From Tanypteryx hageni (taxonomy: Eukaryota; Arthropoda; Insecta; Odonata; Petaluridae): DNA of 64,000 bases. A program made the translations under genes and the position numbers. Positions 42,899-52,600 of this stretch are shown here, in pieces. The stretch covers positions 30,414,561 through 30,478,560 of the forward strand of contig CM054117.1 of NCBI GenBank assembly GCA_028673005.1. Direction: 5' to 3'. Every line of letters starts with the position of its first letter. Positions within the stretch are counted from its first letter, which is position 1. The notes beneath the pieces were generated by a model. That model worked only from the letters and a program-made list of their open reading frames with translations, was not told the DNA's origin and ran no database searches.

Positions 42899-45075
42899 TA
42901 ACACCAGCAGTCAAATCTTATTATAAACGTGTTTTTTCAGAAAGAAATGTGCGTAAGCTTCAGTCAATGCTCCAATCCGAAACCTGGTCAAATGTTTATA
43001 ATGCTGTCTCTTTTGATGATAGCTTCCAACAATTTCACAGCTGCTTTCAATATTATTTTAATCTAGTCTTTCCCTTAACACTTACGAAAACCCAATGTAA
43101 AGCAAAGAGTAAACCATGGATCTCAAATGAAATACGCAGCTTTTCCTCCTTCCTCAAAGACCTTGCTGTATCGGTCAAACTATCCAATGATGCTGAATTA
43201 CAGGACCAATACAAAACTCTTAAAAAGCAATATCGGAAACTCCTAGCAACAACAAAAAAAACTTACAACAATAACAGGATACTTGCAGCGGACAATAAGT
43301 CCAAGGCCTCATGGGAAATTATTAATGCAGGAAAAGGAAAATCCCCAGTTCATCCTCTACCAAAAATTAAGGACCCCTCAAATAACTCCCTTCAAAATTA
43401 TTCAACACTTGCCAATTATTTCAATCAATTTTTCACAATAGATTCCACACCATCTCCAATTTTAAGTACTTATACCGGTTCTCTCCTAAACACTCTTAAC
43501 TCATTCTTTATTCGACCCTGCCTAGAATCCGAACTAAAATTAATTATTTCTAAATTAGACCAAAAAAATAGTGCTGGCCCTGATGAAATACCAGGAAAAA
43601 TTATCTTTCGTTGCTATGACTTCATAAAACTTCCTCTTTTATTTCTGATAAATGAATCATTAAAACTTGGTATATTTCCCTCCTCTCTAAAAGTTTCTAA
43701 AATAGTTCCCATTTATAAAAACAAAGGATGTACAAACGACATGAATAATTACAGGCCCATAACAATACTGAATATTTTCTCCAAAGTTATTGAAAAAGTC
43801 TTTTATAAACAACTAATCTCCTTCCTGGAAAAACACCACCTGCTGTCCACATGTCAGCATGGTTTCAGACAAGGAAGATCAACTACATCAGCAATATATC
43901 ATGCTATTGACTATATTGTGTCATCACTTGATCGAAAGCAAGAAACCCTAGGCTTATTTTTTGATTTTTCAAAAGCATTTGATCATGTCAATCATAGTCA
44001 TCTCATGGTTAAACTAGAAAGAATTGGAGTCAGAGGGGTCCCCAATAATTGGATAAGATCCTACCTACAAAACCGTTCCCAAGCTGTAACTCTTAACATG
44101 AAAGGTATAAAATATTCCTCCAACTATAAAACTAACTCATTAGGTGTTCCCCAAGGATCTATTTTGGGGCCTGTCCTATTCTTAATATACATTAACGATC
44201 TTGCATTCACTTTTAATGAAATAGAAGGTGCAAAATTGCTTTTGTATGCTGATGATACCAACATTATACTTTCTGCCTCATCACGCAACAGCCTTGTACA
44301 CAACTCAAAACTAGTTAGTCTCCATCTTAGCAACTGGTGTCAAGATAACCTCCTAAATCTTAATGTACAAAAATCCCAAATGATCCATTTCTCACATAGC
44401 AAAAAGTCAACAGAAAGTCTGTTAATAAAAATTGATCAAAAATCTATCCAACAAGTCTCTACTAGCAAATTTCTTGGTGTTCACCTAAATGCTAATATCT
44501 CTTGGGAATCACACATTGACATTTTATCCCATAAGCTAAGCTCTACATGTTACCTGATTAGGCAACTGAGAGAAACAGTTAGTAGAGACGTCCTCTTGAA
44601 TCTATATTATGGCACATTCTATTCCCATATCACACACAATATTATCTTCTGGGGTTCTTCATCTCATTCCATCAAAATTTTCAAGATCCAGAAAAGAGCA
44701 GTTAGAATCATCTCTTGGAAACCATATGACTCTCCTTCAAGGCCCATTTTTATGACTTTGAAGCTTCTTCCCCTCCCATGTATTTATATTCTGTCAGTAG
44801 TACTGTTTGTGAAAAATAACTTAAATGATTTCACAGTTAATTCGGACCATCATCACTACCTCACTAGAGGACAATCTGATTTGCATCTTAATTTAATAAG
44901 GACCAAAACCATAAAATTAGGACCTAGAGAAATGGGAATCAGACTTTTTAATAAACTTCCTCCACAACTTAAACTTATCCAAAACTATGATTCCTTTAAG
45001 ATAAAGGTGAAAAGGTTTTTACAAGGTAATATGTACTATTCTGTTAATGAATATTTAAATGATAGGTCATTGTAA
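42877..45075 (+). CDS. LINE ORF2 with intact reverse transcriptase (732 codons, mariner-derived start)
   Basis: The open frame starts at an ATG that is mariner sequence (MLCIMWD), then from about residue 10 is LINE: KSYYKRVFSERNV, the end of the endonuclease region. The RT domain lies at about 200-470: SAGPDEIPGKII, NNYRPITILNIFSKVIEKVF, HGFRQGRSTTSA, FFDFSKAFDHVNHSHL, GVPQGSILGPVLFLIYINDL and the active-site YADDTN. Thumb segments (TSKFLGVHLNANISWESHI) and the C-terminal FNKLPPQLK block follow. No stop or frameshift interrupts RT, unlike the sister copy at 2.3 kb, so it is relatively young. The endonuclease is missing, so it is a 5'-truncated insertion of a Jockey/CR1-type LINE and cannot move by itself. 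Confidence 0.85.
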   Translation: MLCIMWDLTPAVKSYYKRVFSERNVRKLQSMLQSETWSNVYNAVSFDDSFQQFHSCFQYYFNLVFPLTLTKTQCKAKSKPWISNEIRSFSSFLKDLAVSVKLSNDAELQDQYKTLKKQYRKLLATTKKTYNNNRILAADNKSKASWEIINAGKGKSPVHPLPKIKDPSNNSLQNYSTLANYFNQFFTIDSTPSPILSTYTGSLLNTLNSFFIRPCLESELKLIISKLDQKNSAGPDEIPGKIIFRCYDFIKLPLLFLINESLKLGIFPSSLKVSKIVPIYKNKGCTNDMNNYRPITILNIFSKVIEKVFYKQLISFLEKHHLLSTCQHGFRQGRSTTSAIYHAIDYIVSSLDRKQETLGLFFDFSKAFDHVNHSHLMVKLERIGVRGVPNNWIRSYLQNRSQAVTLNMKGIKYSSNYKTNSLGVPQGSILGPVLFLIYINDLAFTFNEIEGAKLLLYADDTNIILSASSRNSLVHNSKLVSLHLSNWCQDNLLNLNVQKSQMIHFSHSKKSTESLLIKIDQKSIQQVSTSKFLGVHLNANISWESHIDILSHKLSSTCYLIRQLRETVSRDVLLNLYYGTFYSHITHNIIFWGSSSHSIKIFKIQKRAVRIISWKPYDSPSRPIFMTLKLLPLPCIYILSVVLFVKNNLNDFTVNSDHHHYLTRGQSDLHLNLIRTKTIKLGPREMGIRLFNKLPPQLKLIQNYDSFKIKVKRFLQGNMYYSVNEYLNDRSL

Positions 45076-45229
45076 TTATGTATGACAGCTAACTTTATAT
45101 TATCTTTTTTTATTGCATCTTTTTTTATTGCATTCTTTTACTTTTTTTACTTTTAGCGTTATTTTACTGTATATTGTCCTATATCATCTGAATGTATGAT
45201 CCCCGGACCAATAAATTTGAATTTGAATA
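42899..45229 (+). mobile_element. Jockey/CR1-type LINE insertion, 5'-truncated
   Basis: Extends from the mariner junction to the 3' tail CCAATAAATTTGAATTTGAA (about 45208-45229). The tail includes a polyadenylation-like AATAAA and a short TTTGAA repeat. The 3' UTR shares CCTATATCA and the AATAAATTT tail with the copy ending at 3885. At the 3' side TA and a Tigger terminus follow at once, so the mariner sequence it interrupted does not resume. Confidence 0.75.
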
Positions 45230-45231
45230 TA

Positions 45232-46125
45232 CAGTCAACTTCAGTTGTAACGGATAGCCAGGGGAGGACGGCAAAAATCCGTTATAACCGAAGTCCGTAA
45301 TATCCGAGGTTCAGTGAAATTACCGTGTTTTCCGGCATATAAGACGCATTTTTTCCAGAAAAATTATCCCCAAAATCAGCTTGCCAAGGTAAGATTATTA
45401 TTGTTCTCAATTCTAACACTGACGAACACATCAACAAAGTGGAATAATTGGCAGTCATATGTCGCAAAAATATTAAAATATACATTATTTATAATTAATA
45501 GTGAAAATTTTGTTAATATATGCAAGAATATCTTATGCAACGTGAATTCCGAGGACGAATTTTCATTATTACGCTTTAATACATGTCCACTCACAGTGAT
45601 TACAATTTTGGCGCGTTTGTGGTGTTTTAATTCCTAATGAGCCCGTTGAATAGCACGATTAATGCCACGGAACAGTAGAATTCGTGTAGATGTCATAAAT
45701 ATTTTATACATATCTAGGATAAACAACGTTACGTATATTGAGATTGCAATGGCTACAAGAATGAAAAGATATGCCTATAAGCTTCAGATAATTTAATATA
45801 CAAAAACGCAGGGAAACCGAGCATCAGCACGTCATTTTGGCCCACCTCCCACAGAAAAAATAATCCGTGAATGAAGAAAAAGAGGAAAAACTGAAGCAGA
45901 CGAGAAAAGAGAAACATATTCTTCTTAAGCTTGGTCTTAAATGGCCATAACTAGAGAAGGAAAGGATGGATAGTAGAACAGAGGAAGTTTGGTATTGCTG
46001 TATCGATCAAAATCGTTAGGTACGAGAAAAAAGGAGTTGCAGAAGAAAAGTAGTTGAGCGTATGTATCGTTATTACATAGACATTCCATTTATCATTTAT
46101 TCCATTAAATTTAAATCTCATCTTG
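45232..46125 (+). mobile_element. Tigger/pogo element, 5' half
   Basis: Starts CAGTCAACTTCAGTTGTAAC after TA (45230-45231), a Tigger-type end; a second end-like motif CCGTGTTTTCCGGCATATAA lies at 45322. From about 45750 the frame shows RMKRYAYKLQII, QGNRASARHFG, EKIIRE, SLVLNGHN, VEQRKFGIAVSIK, the CENP-B-type N-terminal DNA-binding domain (K--Y-LK-A, GNRAAARHFGV-EK-VR-WRK, W-EQR--GIAVS). Several stops. The catalytic half and the other end are not present. Its end abuts the LINE tail. Confidence 0.65.
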
Positions 46126-46450
46126 CAGTTTAAGTAAGTACTATCGGTAAACGGTATCTATACGTGCGACATGTGAGGCGCACTCCGACAGCTTAATTGT
46201 CTCTTCTCCGGTGACACACCTCACGCTCATTCTGGAGGAGCGGCTGGTCCATTCCGCTAACTCTCTCTATTTTGCGTGATATTTTCCGTATTTACTCCCG
46301 CGTCGCACGTAGCGCGAGATTCATGTCAACGAATATAGGTTGTGAGGGGGAGGAGTGGTGATTGAAGGAGAGAATGAAAGGGTAGAGAGTTTTTTCAGGA
46401 AGGAATTGAGTGACTTCATCCTATCAGTCTGTAATAAGAGTGATGTAAAG

Positions 46451-46777
46451 CAGTGGTGACCAACATTTACACATGGCAGCCTGCATCGGTGGTTACAAAT
46501 CCTGCGGCAGGTCATATTTGAAGTCGCCAATTCAGGCCAATTAGAGTGAAAATTGGAAGTTGCCTAAATATTCCTAAGTTCCATATATGTGAAAATCAAT
46601 GCCAAATAAGGTTTATATGGTTAACATTGCAATAGTAAAAGTTTTATTATAAAAATTTTCATAATAATGTATGAAATTGTGTTAAATTTTTTGGATTGCT
46701 TTTTATAGCTTTGTGGGCCACACAGAATCCCTTAGCAAGCCACATCTGGCCTGTGGGCCATAATTTGGGTTCCACTG
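46451..46777. mobile_element. non-autonomous hAT element (327 bp) with perfect 8-bp target duplication
   Basis: Left end CAGTGGTGACCAACATTTAC, right end GGTTCCACTG. The identical 8 bp ATGTAAAG lies at 46443-46450 and 46778-46785. Interior motifs GTGGGCCACA and GGCCTGTGGGCCATAATTTG are like the transposase-free hAT elements common in animal genomes. No ORF of its own. Confidence 0.85.
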
Positions 46778-46785
46778 ATGTAAAG

Positions 46786-48369
46786 GAATGAGATGAGTGA
46801 TTTTTGGGGAGAGGATTAAAGGGATAGGATATGTATAATAAAAAATAAAGCACATGTAGCCAAATTTCACTGCCAGATTCCAGTGAAGTATGACTACATG
46901 CAACTTTCAAGTATAATATGGAGAATGTGCTGGAAAGAGTATATCTTGGGTAATGTTTAATCTTTGCTTTTATTGCTGGAGAAAACAACAAACTCTGGAT
47001 AAGGCTCAAAATGTCAAGCAAGGAGAGGCTGGAGGTTGACAGCCGAAGGGTAGAAGAGGATGGAAATCCCCTAGCATATAGAACAAAAAGGAAAATTAAA
47101 AATTGTTTTCTTTCTTGGCCCTCAGGGTAGTGAGCACTTTGAGGAAGGAATATGCACCAGACAGTATGAAACCTTCTGCATGGATGTAGCAGACAATTCC
47201 TTAAAACTTGATGTTATAGATCTACGGTCTACTAAAAAATCATTTTCTTTACAAAGCCATGACATGTATGAATCGTTTTAGTTTTACTGCTTATACTCTT
47301 TGAGTTGACAAAAATACCTGCCTGGACTTGAAAGCCACTGATTGATTAACACAAACCAAAGAGATATAGGAGACATATTTACTTGGGACTCCTAAACCTT
47401 ACACAACCTATCCAAGTATTTTGTAGTACATGAAGAACTTCTTAATTAAAAAGGAAGCTGCTCACTTTTTAGCATCAAAACTTAAAAACTTGATATTCAA
47501 TTTTAAATGCTGGATCCTATTCCTCGTGTGAAAAAGCTTCTACTGAAAAATTAATCATTTTAATTTGTCTTCAACTCAACAGAAACCATGAATGGCATAA
47601 TTGATTTGATAAAATGTTACTATTTTAAATTCAAAATGACAAATAAATACAAAAGAGAGATTCATCTAATATTTATTTCAAACAAACATCTAGGAAAGTT
47701 TTTTTTTCTATTTCAGCCAAAATAAAACATTTGTTTTCTTTGCACAAATAAATGACAAAGTTGTGCTATTATCATCAAACTTGCATTATGATGACAGGAA
47801 CAGCACAGATACAGCAGTCTTTGAAGCCTATTGAATCTTGTAAAAACAAAATTACATCAATGCAATAGTTTTGTTAAAATTTCTAAAAATTATATTGTAA
47901 ATGATAATTTCCCAGAGGAAATATTTATTAAAAAACAAAGGAATAATCAGAGGAATTTGTTTAAATACTTCATATAAGAGTTAGTACAAGAATAGTAATG
48001 GAAGAATAGATACAAAGTATTATGATAATGTATATTTAAATGATGATTTAAAAAAAATCATGTGAAATTATTCACTTTATTTTAATTTTAAAATTTGCAA
48101 CATTGAGGTAAATTACTAAAGAATATATTCCTTATTTTCTTAAATTGTAACAGTTTCACACCTTATTTTATCTTTTTACGATATGATTGTTATATATTTA
48201 AATATTTTTCTCAATAATTTTTATTCAGAAAGTTATCCTCTCTTCCTGCTATTAAATTTTTAGAAACACCTTAGATTTTTGATCAATTTCAGAAAATTAA
48301 AAATTGAGTAATTAATTACCTTTTGGTTTATGATAGATAAAACATTTCAAAGTAAGGTGAATTCAGTAT
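46786..48369. other. 3' flank of the membrane-protein gene, no other gene
   Basis: AT-rich. Minus-strand AATAAA at 48076-48081 is one candidate poly(A) signal for the gene that stops at 48370. Nothing else recognised. Confidence 0.35.
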
Positions 48370-49632
48370 TTATATAAAATATTCCTTGTTATTTTTTAAA
48401 GAATGATTCAATTTTACATCCTTTAATCCTCCTTCTGAACTAGATACAACATCAATTGCAATTTTACTACCCATATTATAGGTAGTTGCATCAATTTCAT
48501 TATTGATTGGTAACAGAATTAATTTGGGTTCTATATCACCAATACTACTCTGGAAAGATTGTAAGCAACTTGTACATGAAGGACTAAAATAAGATGCTGT
48601 GTTAGGGATATCAAAGCAACTAAACTCAGATTCCTTTTCTTCATTCATTGCTGCAGGCCTAGCAAAAGGCTGATACCTAGTGATTTTTTTATAGTTCTCA
48701 TCTCTTTCATTTACTGTATTTGAAATTTGTATTGTACTTCTCTGTCTACAAAAAGATAATTCTGAGGCATTTTCTGAATCTTTGTACTCTGAAGCATAAA
48801 TGCTATCAAGTGAAAGATGCTTAGATAGCGAATTATGTATTGCTTGATGGACATTAGGTATAAAATTTCTTTTAGAAATCTCATCAAAACACTCTTTGTA
48901 ATCTCCTTGGACTCGATGATAAGTTGAAAGAGGTTTATTTTTATTCATTTTTGTCACTTGTTTGGTGGAGAGAATATTAGAAAGAGGAGGTAAGATAATC
49001 ATGCTTGTATTTCGATCAAGTGCTGAATCCCAGCTCAAAGTTAGAACTTCATCCCTTTTTTCGATTCTTTCATTTCCTTTTATTATCATTTCAGAAATTA
49101 TTTCCTCAGTTGCTAAGTGGCTCTCTAAATTCTTCTTAATTTCCAATTTGGAAAAATCTTTGAATGTACCAGGATTTTCATTTTCTGTAGTGGACATTTC
49201 AGGTATTATTTCATCATAAACCTGCTGCTGAGAAATATATTTAGATAACTTTTTAATCGACTTTATGTTTCCATTCGATGAAATAGATTCATAAGTAATG
49301 CTATCTAATTCAGCTGATGATATCGGAGCTTTAACTAAGTTTCTGCTTGCGACTTGTTTATAGGTAACATGATGAACTTGTGGTACTGCTGCAGGTTTCA
49401 TTCCAAAAGTCCTAGACTTTGTTAGTTCATGTAAGTCTCCATATGATTTACTTCGAAGAAGAGACTTTGATTCTGATAACTCCTTAGCTTCAACCATTTT
49501 ATTTTTAAACTTGCCACTGAGTTGACTAAATAATTGCTTTGAGATTGACAAATATTGCCTTTCAGCTTCATTATTATCATTTGATCCAGATTCAATGGTT
49601 CCACAAGATTTTGATCGGTGAATTGGAATATT
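48370..49632 (-). CDS. membrane-protein gene, exon 4 (420 codons)
   Basis: Acceptor CTCTTTTTTTAG|AATATTCC preceded by a CT-rich tract (CTCTCTCTC). The frame stays open for 420 codons to TAA at 48370-48372, far longer than expected by chance in this AT-rich sequence, with no transposon similarity and without repeats. It encodes a polar chain rich in Ser, Asn and Lys with no recognised domain. Confidence 0.75.
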   Translation of the reverse strand, partial: NIPIHRSKSCGTIESGSNDNNEAERQYLSISKQLFSQLSGKFKNKMVEAKELSESKSLLRSKSYGDLHELTKSRTFGMKPAAVPQVHHVTYKQVASRNLVKAPISSAELDSITYESISSNGNIKSIKKLSKYISQQQVYDEIIPEMSTTENENPGTFKDFSKLEIKKNLESHLATEEIISEMIIKGNERIEKRDEVLTLSWDSALDRNTSMIILPPLSNILSTKQVTKMNKNKPLSTYHRVQGDYKECFDEISKRNFIPNVHQAIHNSLSKHLSLDSIYASEYKDSENASELSFCRQRSTIQISNTVNERDENYKKITRYQPFARPAAMNEEKESEFSCFDIPNTASYFSPSCTSCLQSFQSSIGDIEPKLILLPINNEIDATTYNMGSKIAIDVVSSSEGGLKDVKLNHSLKNNKEYFI

Positions 49633-52600
49633 CTAAAAAAGAGAGAGAGAAATTGGTTGAATGACATCAATATACCATATTTTTCATTATTAAAATATGC
49701 AAAATACTAATTAAGAAAAATTTTAAATAATGGAGGCCTTGAACTCTATGCTTGTAGATTATCCAAATAATTAAACTGAGCCCAAAAGTTCTTTTTGTGA
49801 TCTTACATGTAAAATTTGCATTAACTGATTTTGGTAGTTGTTGATAAAAATTTAGCGAGAAAGGCTTCTGAGTGATTTGTACTTAGTAACCTACTATTAC
49901 ACAGAATTAATCTAGTTAATTTTCAGAATAAATTATCGAATTGAGTATTCCATTTATATCATACAATTACATTAGGTATTTGGAAAATCAGATTGTGATT
50001 TAACATATTATTTATTATTTTGAATTATTATATTGGTAGTTCATTTGAAAAATATGGAGTAGAGATAAAGCAATCTCCAAAAATTATTCTATGAGTGATT
50101 ACAAAAATATTTTTCTGAACTAAATTAAACACATTGTTGAAAAAGGAGATAGATAAGTATTTGAGAATAAATGAATGCCAATATTCTTTCAAATATAAAT
50201 CTTACTAGATAAACACAATCATAAGATTAACTAATATTATATCTGGATGAAAGAATCTCTCTATCTACTAATTAAGTTTTTTTTGTTCCCTGGCACTCTG
50301 CCTCAGAGGATTAATGGTAGGTAAATCGCATGCATCATGGTAGAGAGAGAGGAAAGGGAGGGAATGGAGGGGTGAGAATTGGATCAGTTAGGAGGAGTGG
50401 TGAATGAATGAGTAAATCAATAACCATGTAGGGTAAGTTTAAAAATTGACTTGGTCAAATAATTTTATGGAGAGGAGAGGTCTGGTGATGAAGACACCAG
50501 GTGAGCCCATATCGTGAATTCGCCACCATGGCACAGAAATGAATGCTGTAGGCATCAGGGGCTAGTATGGTAAATATGTATACAAATGGGACAAAGTTTT
50601 TTAAAATTTCATATTTGATAAACGATTCCACATAAGTTTATGAGATAGCACTTACTCAATTTTCTTTGTCTACACATTTTTATTTTGATCCAATGGTTGC
50701 AAAGTTTGTATTGCAGCATTTTCTTCCTCCATCAGTTTTCATACATATTATGATAAGATAACCCACCACTCTTCCCTAAACTTCAAATTATGTACAGTAT
50801 TTTCCTTATTTTCAACAGCTTAGCAATTCTCACACTTTTATTATAACCTGTATCTTGAAATAACATCTCTCAATCTCTTTATTTTCTCTTTATCTCCTGA
50901 AGTGATAAAGCTTAACAATTTTTCAAATAATAGCATAACCTCTGCTATATTATCAAGTGACAACAATTCGATTACAAAATATAAGAACACCAAGTCAGTT
51001 TTTAGATAGAAAAACATTTGGATTCTGTCTGAGAGACCTGACACAGCATTCAAACAGTGACTGTTCTCAATAGATAAACACTAATTAAATTCACTTGATT
51101 GACTAAGAGAAGACCAAATTTACTCACTGAAGGTTTAAGAAGTTTTTCTTAACTGAATGCTAATGGGAATCAATAGAAAATTAATGATATTCTTACAATA
51201 CACTAGGCCCTCCTATAACAAGGGTTCTTATAACACAGAATTCACTATAGCACAGCCTGATTTTTAACACTAAGTATTCAGATAACATGTGTTATGTTTC
51301 GTGCAACAGGATTTGCTTGGACCTGAGACTCCAACTAGCTGAGTGAAGTGAGATGTGTTGGAGAGAACTTGGTTGACAAACTTAGAGACCAAGAACAACT
51401 CTCTTCAGATGAGATTGACGCTTTAGGTTCAAGTGGCTAATAGACCCTTTTTGTATGAGCCTCATGTTTGTGGCGTGAATGTTTATGCTTATCCCTTCAT
51501 TCACAATATTGCTGACTGTGAAATAACTTGGAACAGCATAGGGCTAAACAGCAGTTCACTCATGGTTTTCACAGTGATATGTTGTGTTCTTGCACGTTTC
51601 TGTTAAAATTTTGTTCATTTCATAATAAATAAGTAAAGATGGAGACTACGGTGAAATTGATGTTAAATAGAAATTAACTCCTTAACTGTAAAATTCTAAA
51701 TTAGAGACACACAATGAAAAATGGGGAGGAAAGGAAGGAAAAGGCAAAAGACAAAAATTATAAACCTGGTCCCATTTCCTTTCCACCTTTAGGATTAGTG
51801 CTTGTGCGATTGAGTGAGTAAATGTGTGAGTGACATCAGGTCCTTGGCATAGAGTAACAACCCCTAAACCTGTAAGTTTATAATTTTTATTGTCTTTTGC
51901 CTTTTCCTTCCTTTCCTCCCCCTTTTTCATTGTGTCTCTAATTTTGAATTTTATGGTTAAGGAATTAATTTCTATTTAGCATTTCATAAGAATTCATGAG
52001 TGCATTTCTCTGATTAATTTGTGCTTTTAAATAGGTACATAATGTCTATGCATATGAAGAAATCCAGGATTGCACTTACGCTTGAATCAAAGCTGATACA
52101 ATTCAATGACTTAATAGGAGGTTGACTGCTGCTTTGCTTGGGCATTTATACAATGTGAAGGCAAGCATGTGCACAATAAAGAGGAACACAGAAAAAATTA
52201 GAATATCTGTGGTTCAGTCATCCTCCATTCCCGCAAAGAAAATGGTAAGAGTGAGAAACCCATTTTTGGAATAGATGGAGGATCAGAATCAAAAGAAGAT
52301 AGTGATTAAGTCCTGTATCATCCATGCAAGTGTGCTGAAGATATACAATCACTTACAGAGACAAGAAGTGGGCCCTTCAACAGTTGAACCATTCATAGCT
52401 ATTGATGGAATAATATGATCCGAAGATCCTATGCAGACAGGCATAAGCTGTAAAGGTGGGAATAATTTTGAAACGAGAAAAAAGTCAGCTATGACCGGGA
52501 AACATCCGCATTCAGAAATGAGAAAAATTGTTCTGCTACGATAGTTCAGAGGTAGAATATCTGCCCGGCAAGTGGAAGACCCGGGTTCGATACCCGGTCA

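Noticed and set aside
42877..45075. A host gene encoding a reverse-transcriptase protein
   Set aside because: It is a LINE ORF with a LINE 3' tail; its start codon comes from mariner DNA.
48962..49219. Plus-strand 85-codon frame opposite the 420-codon exon
   Set aside because: Antisense shadow of exon 4 of the membrane-protein gene.
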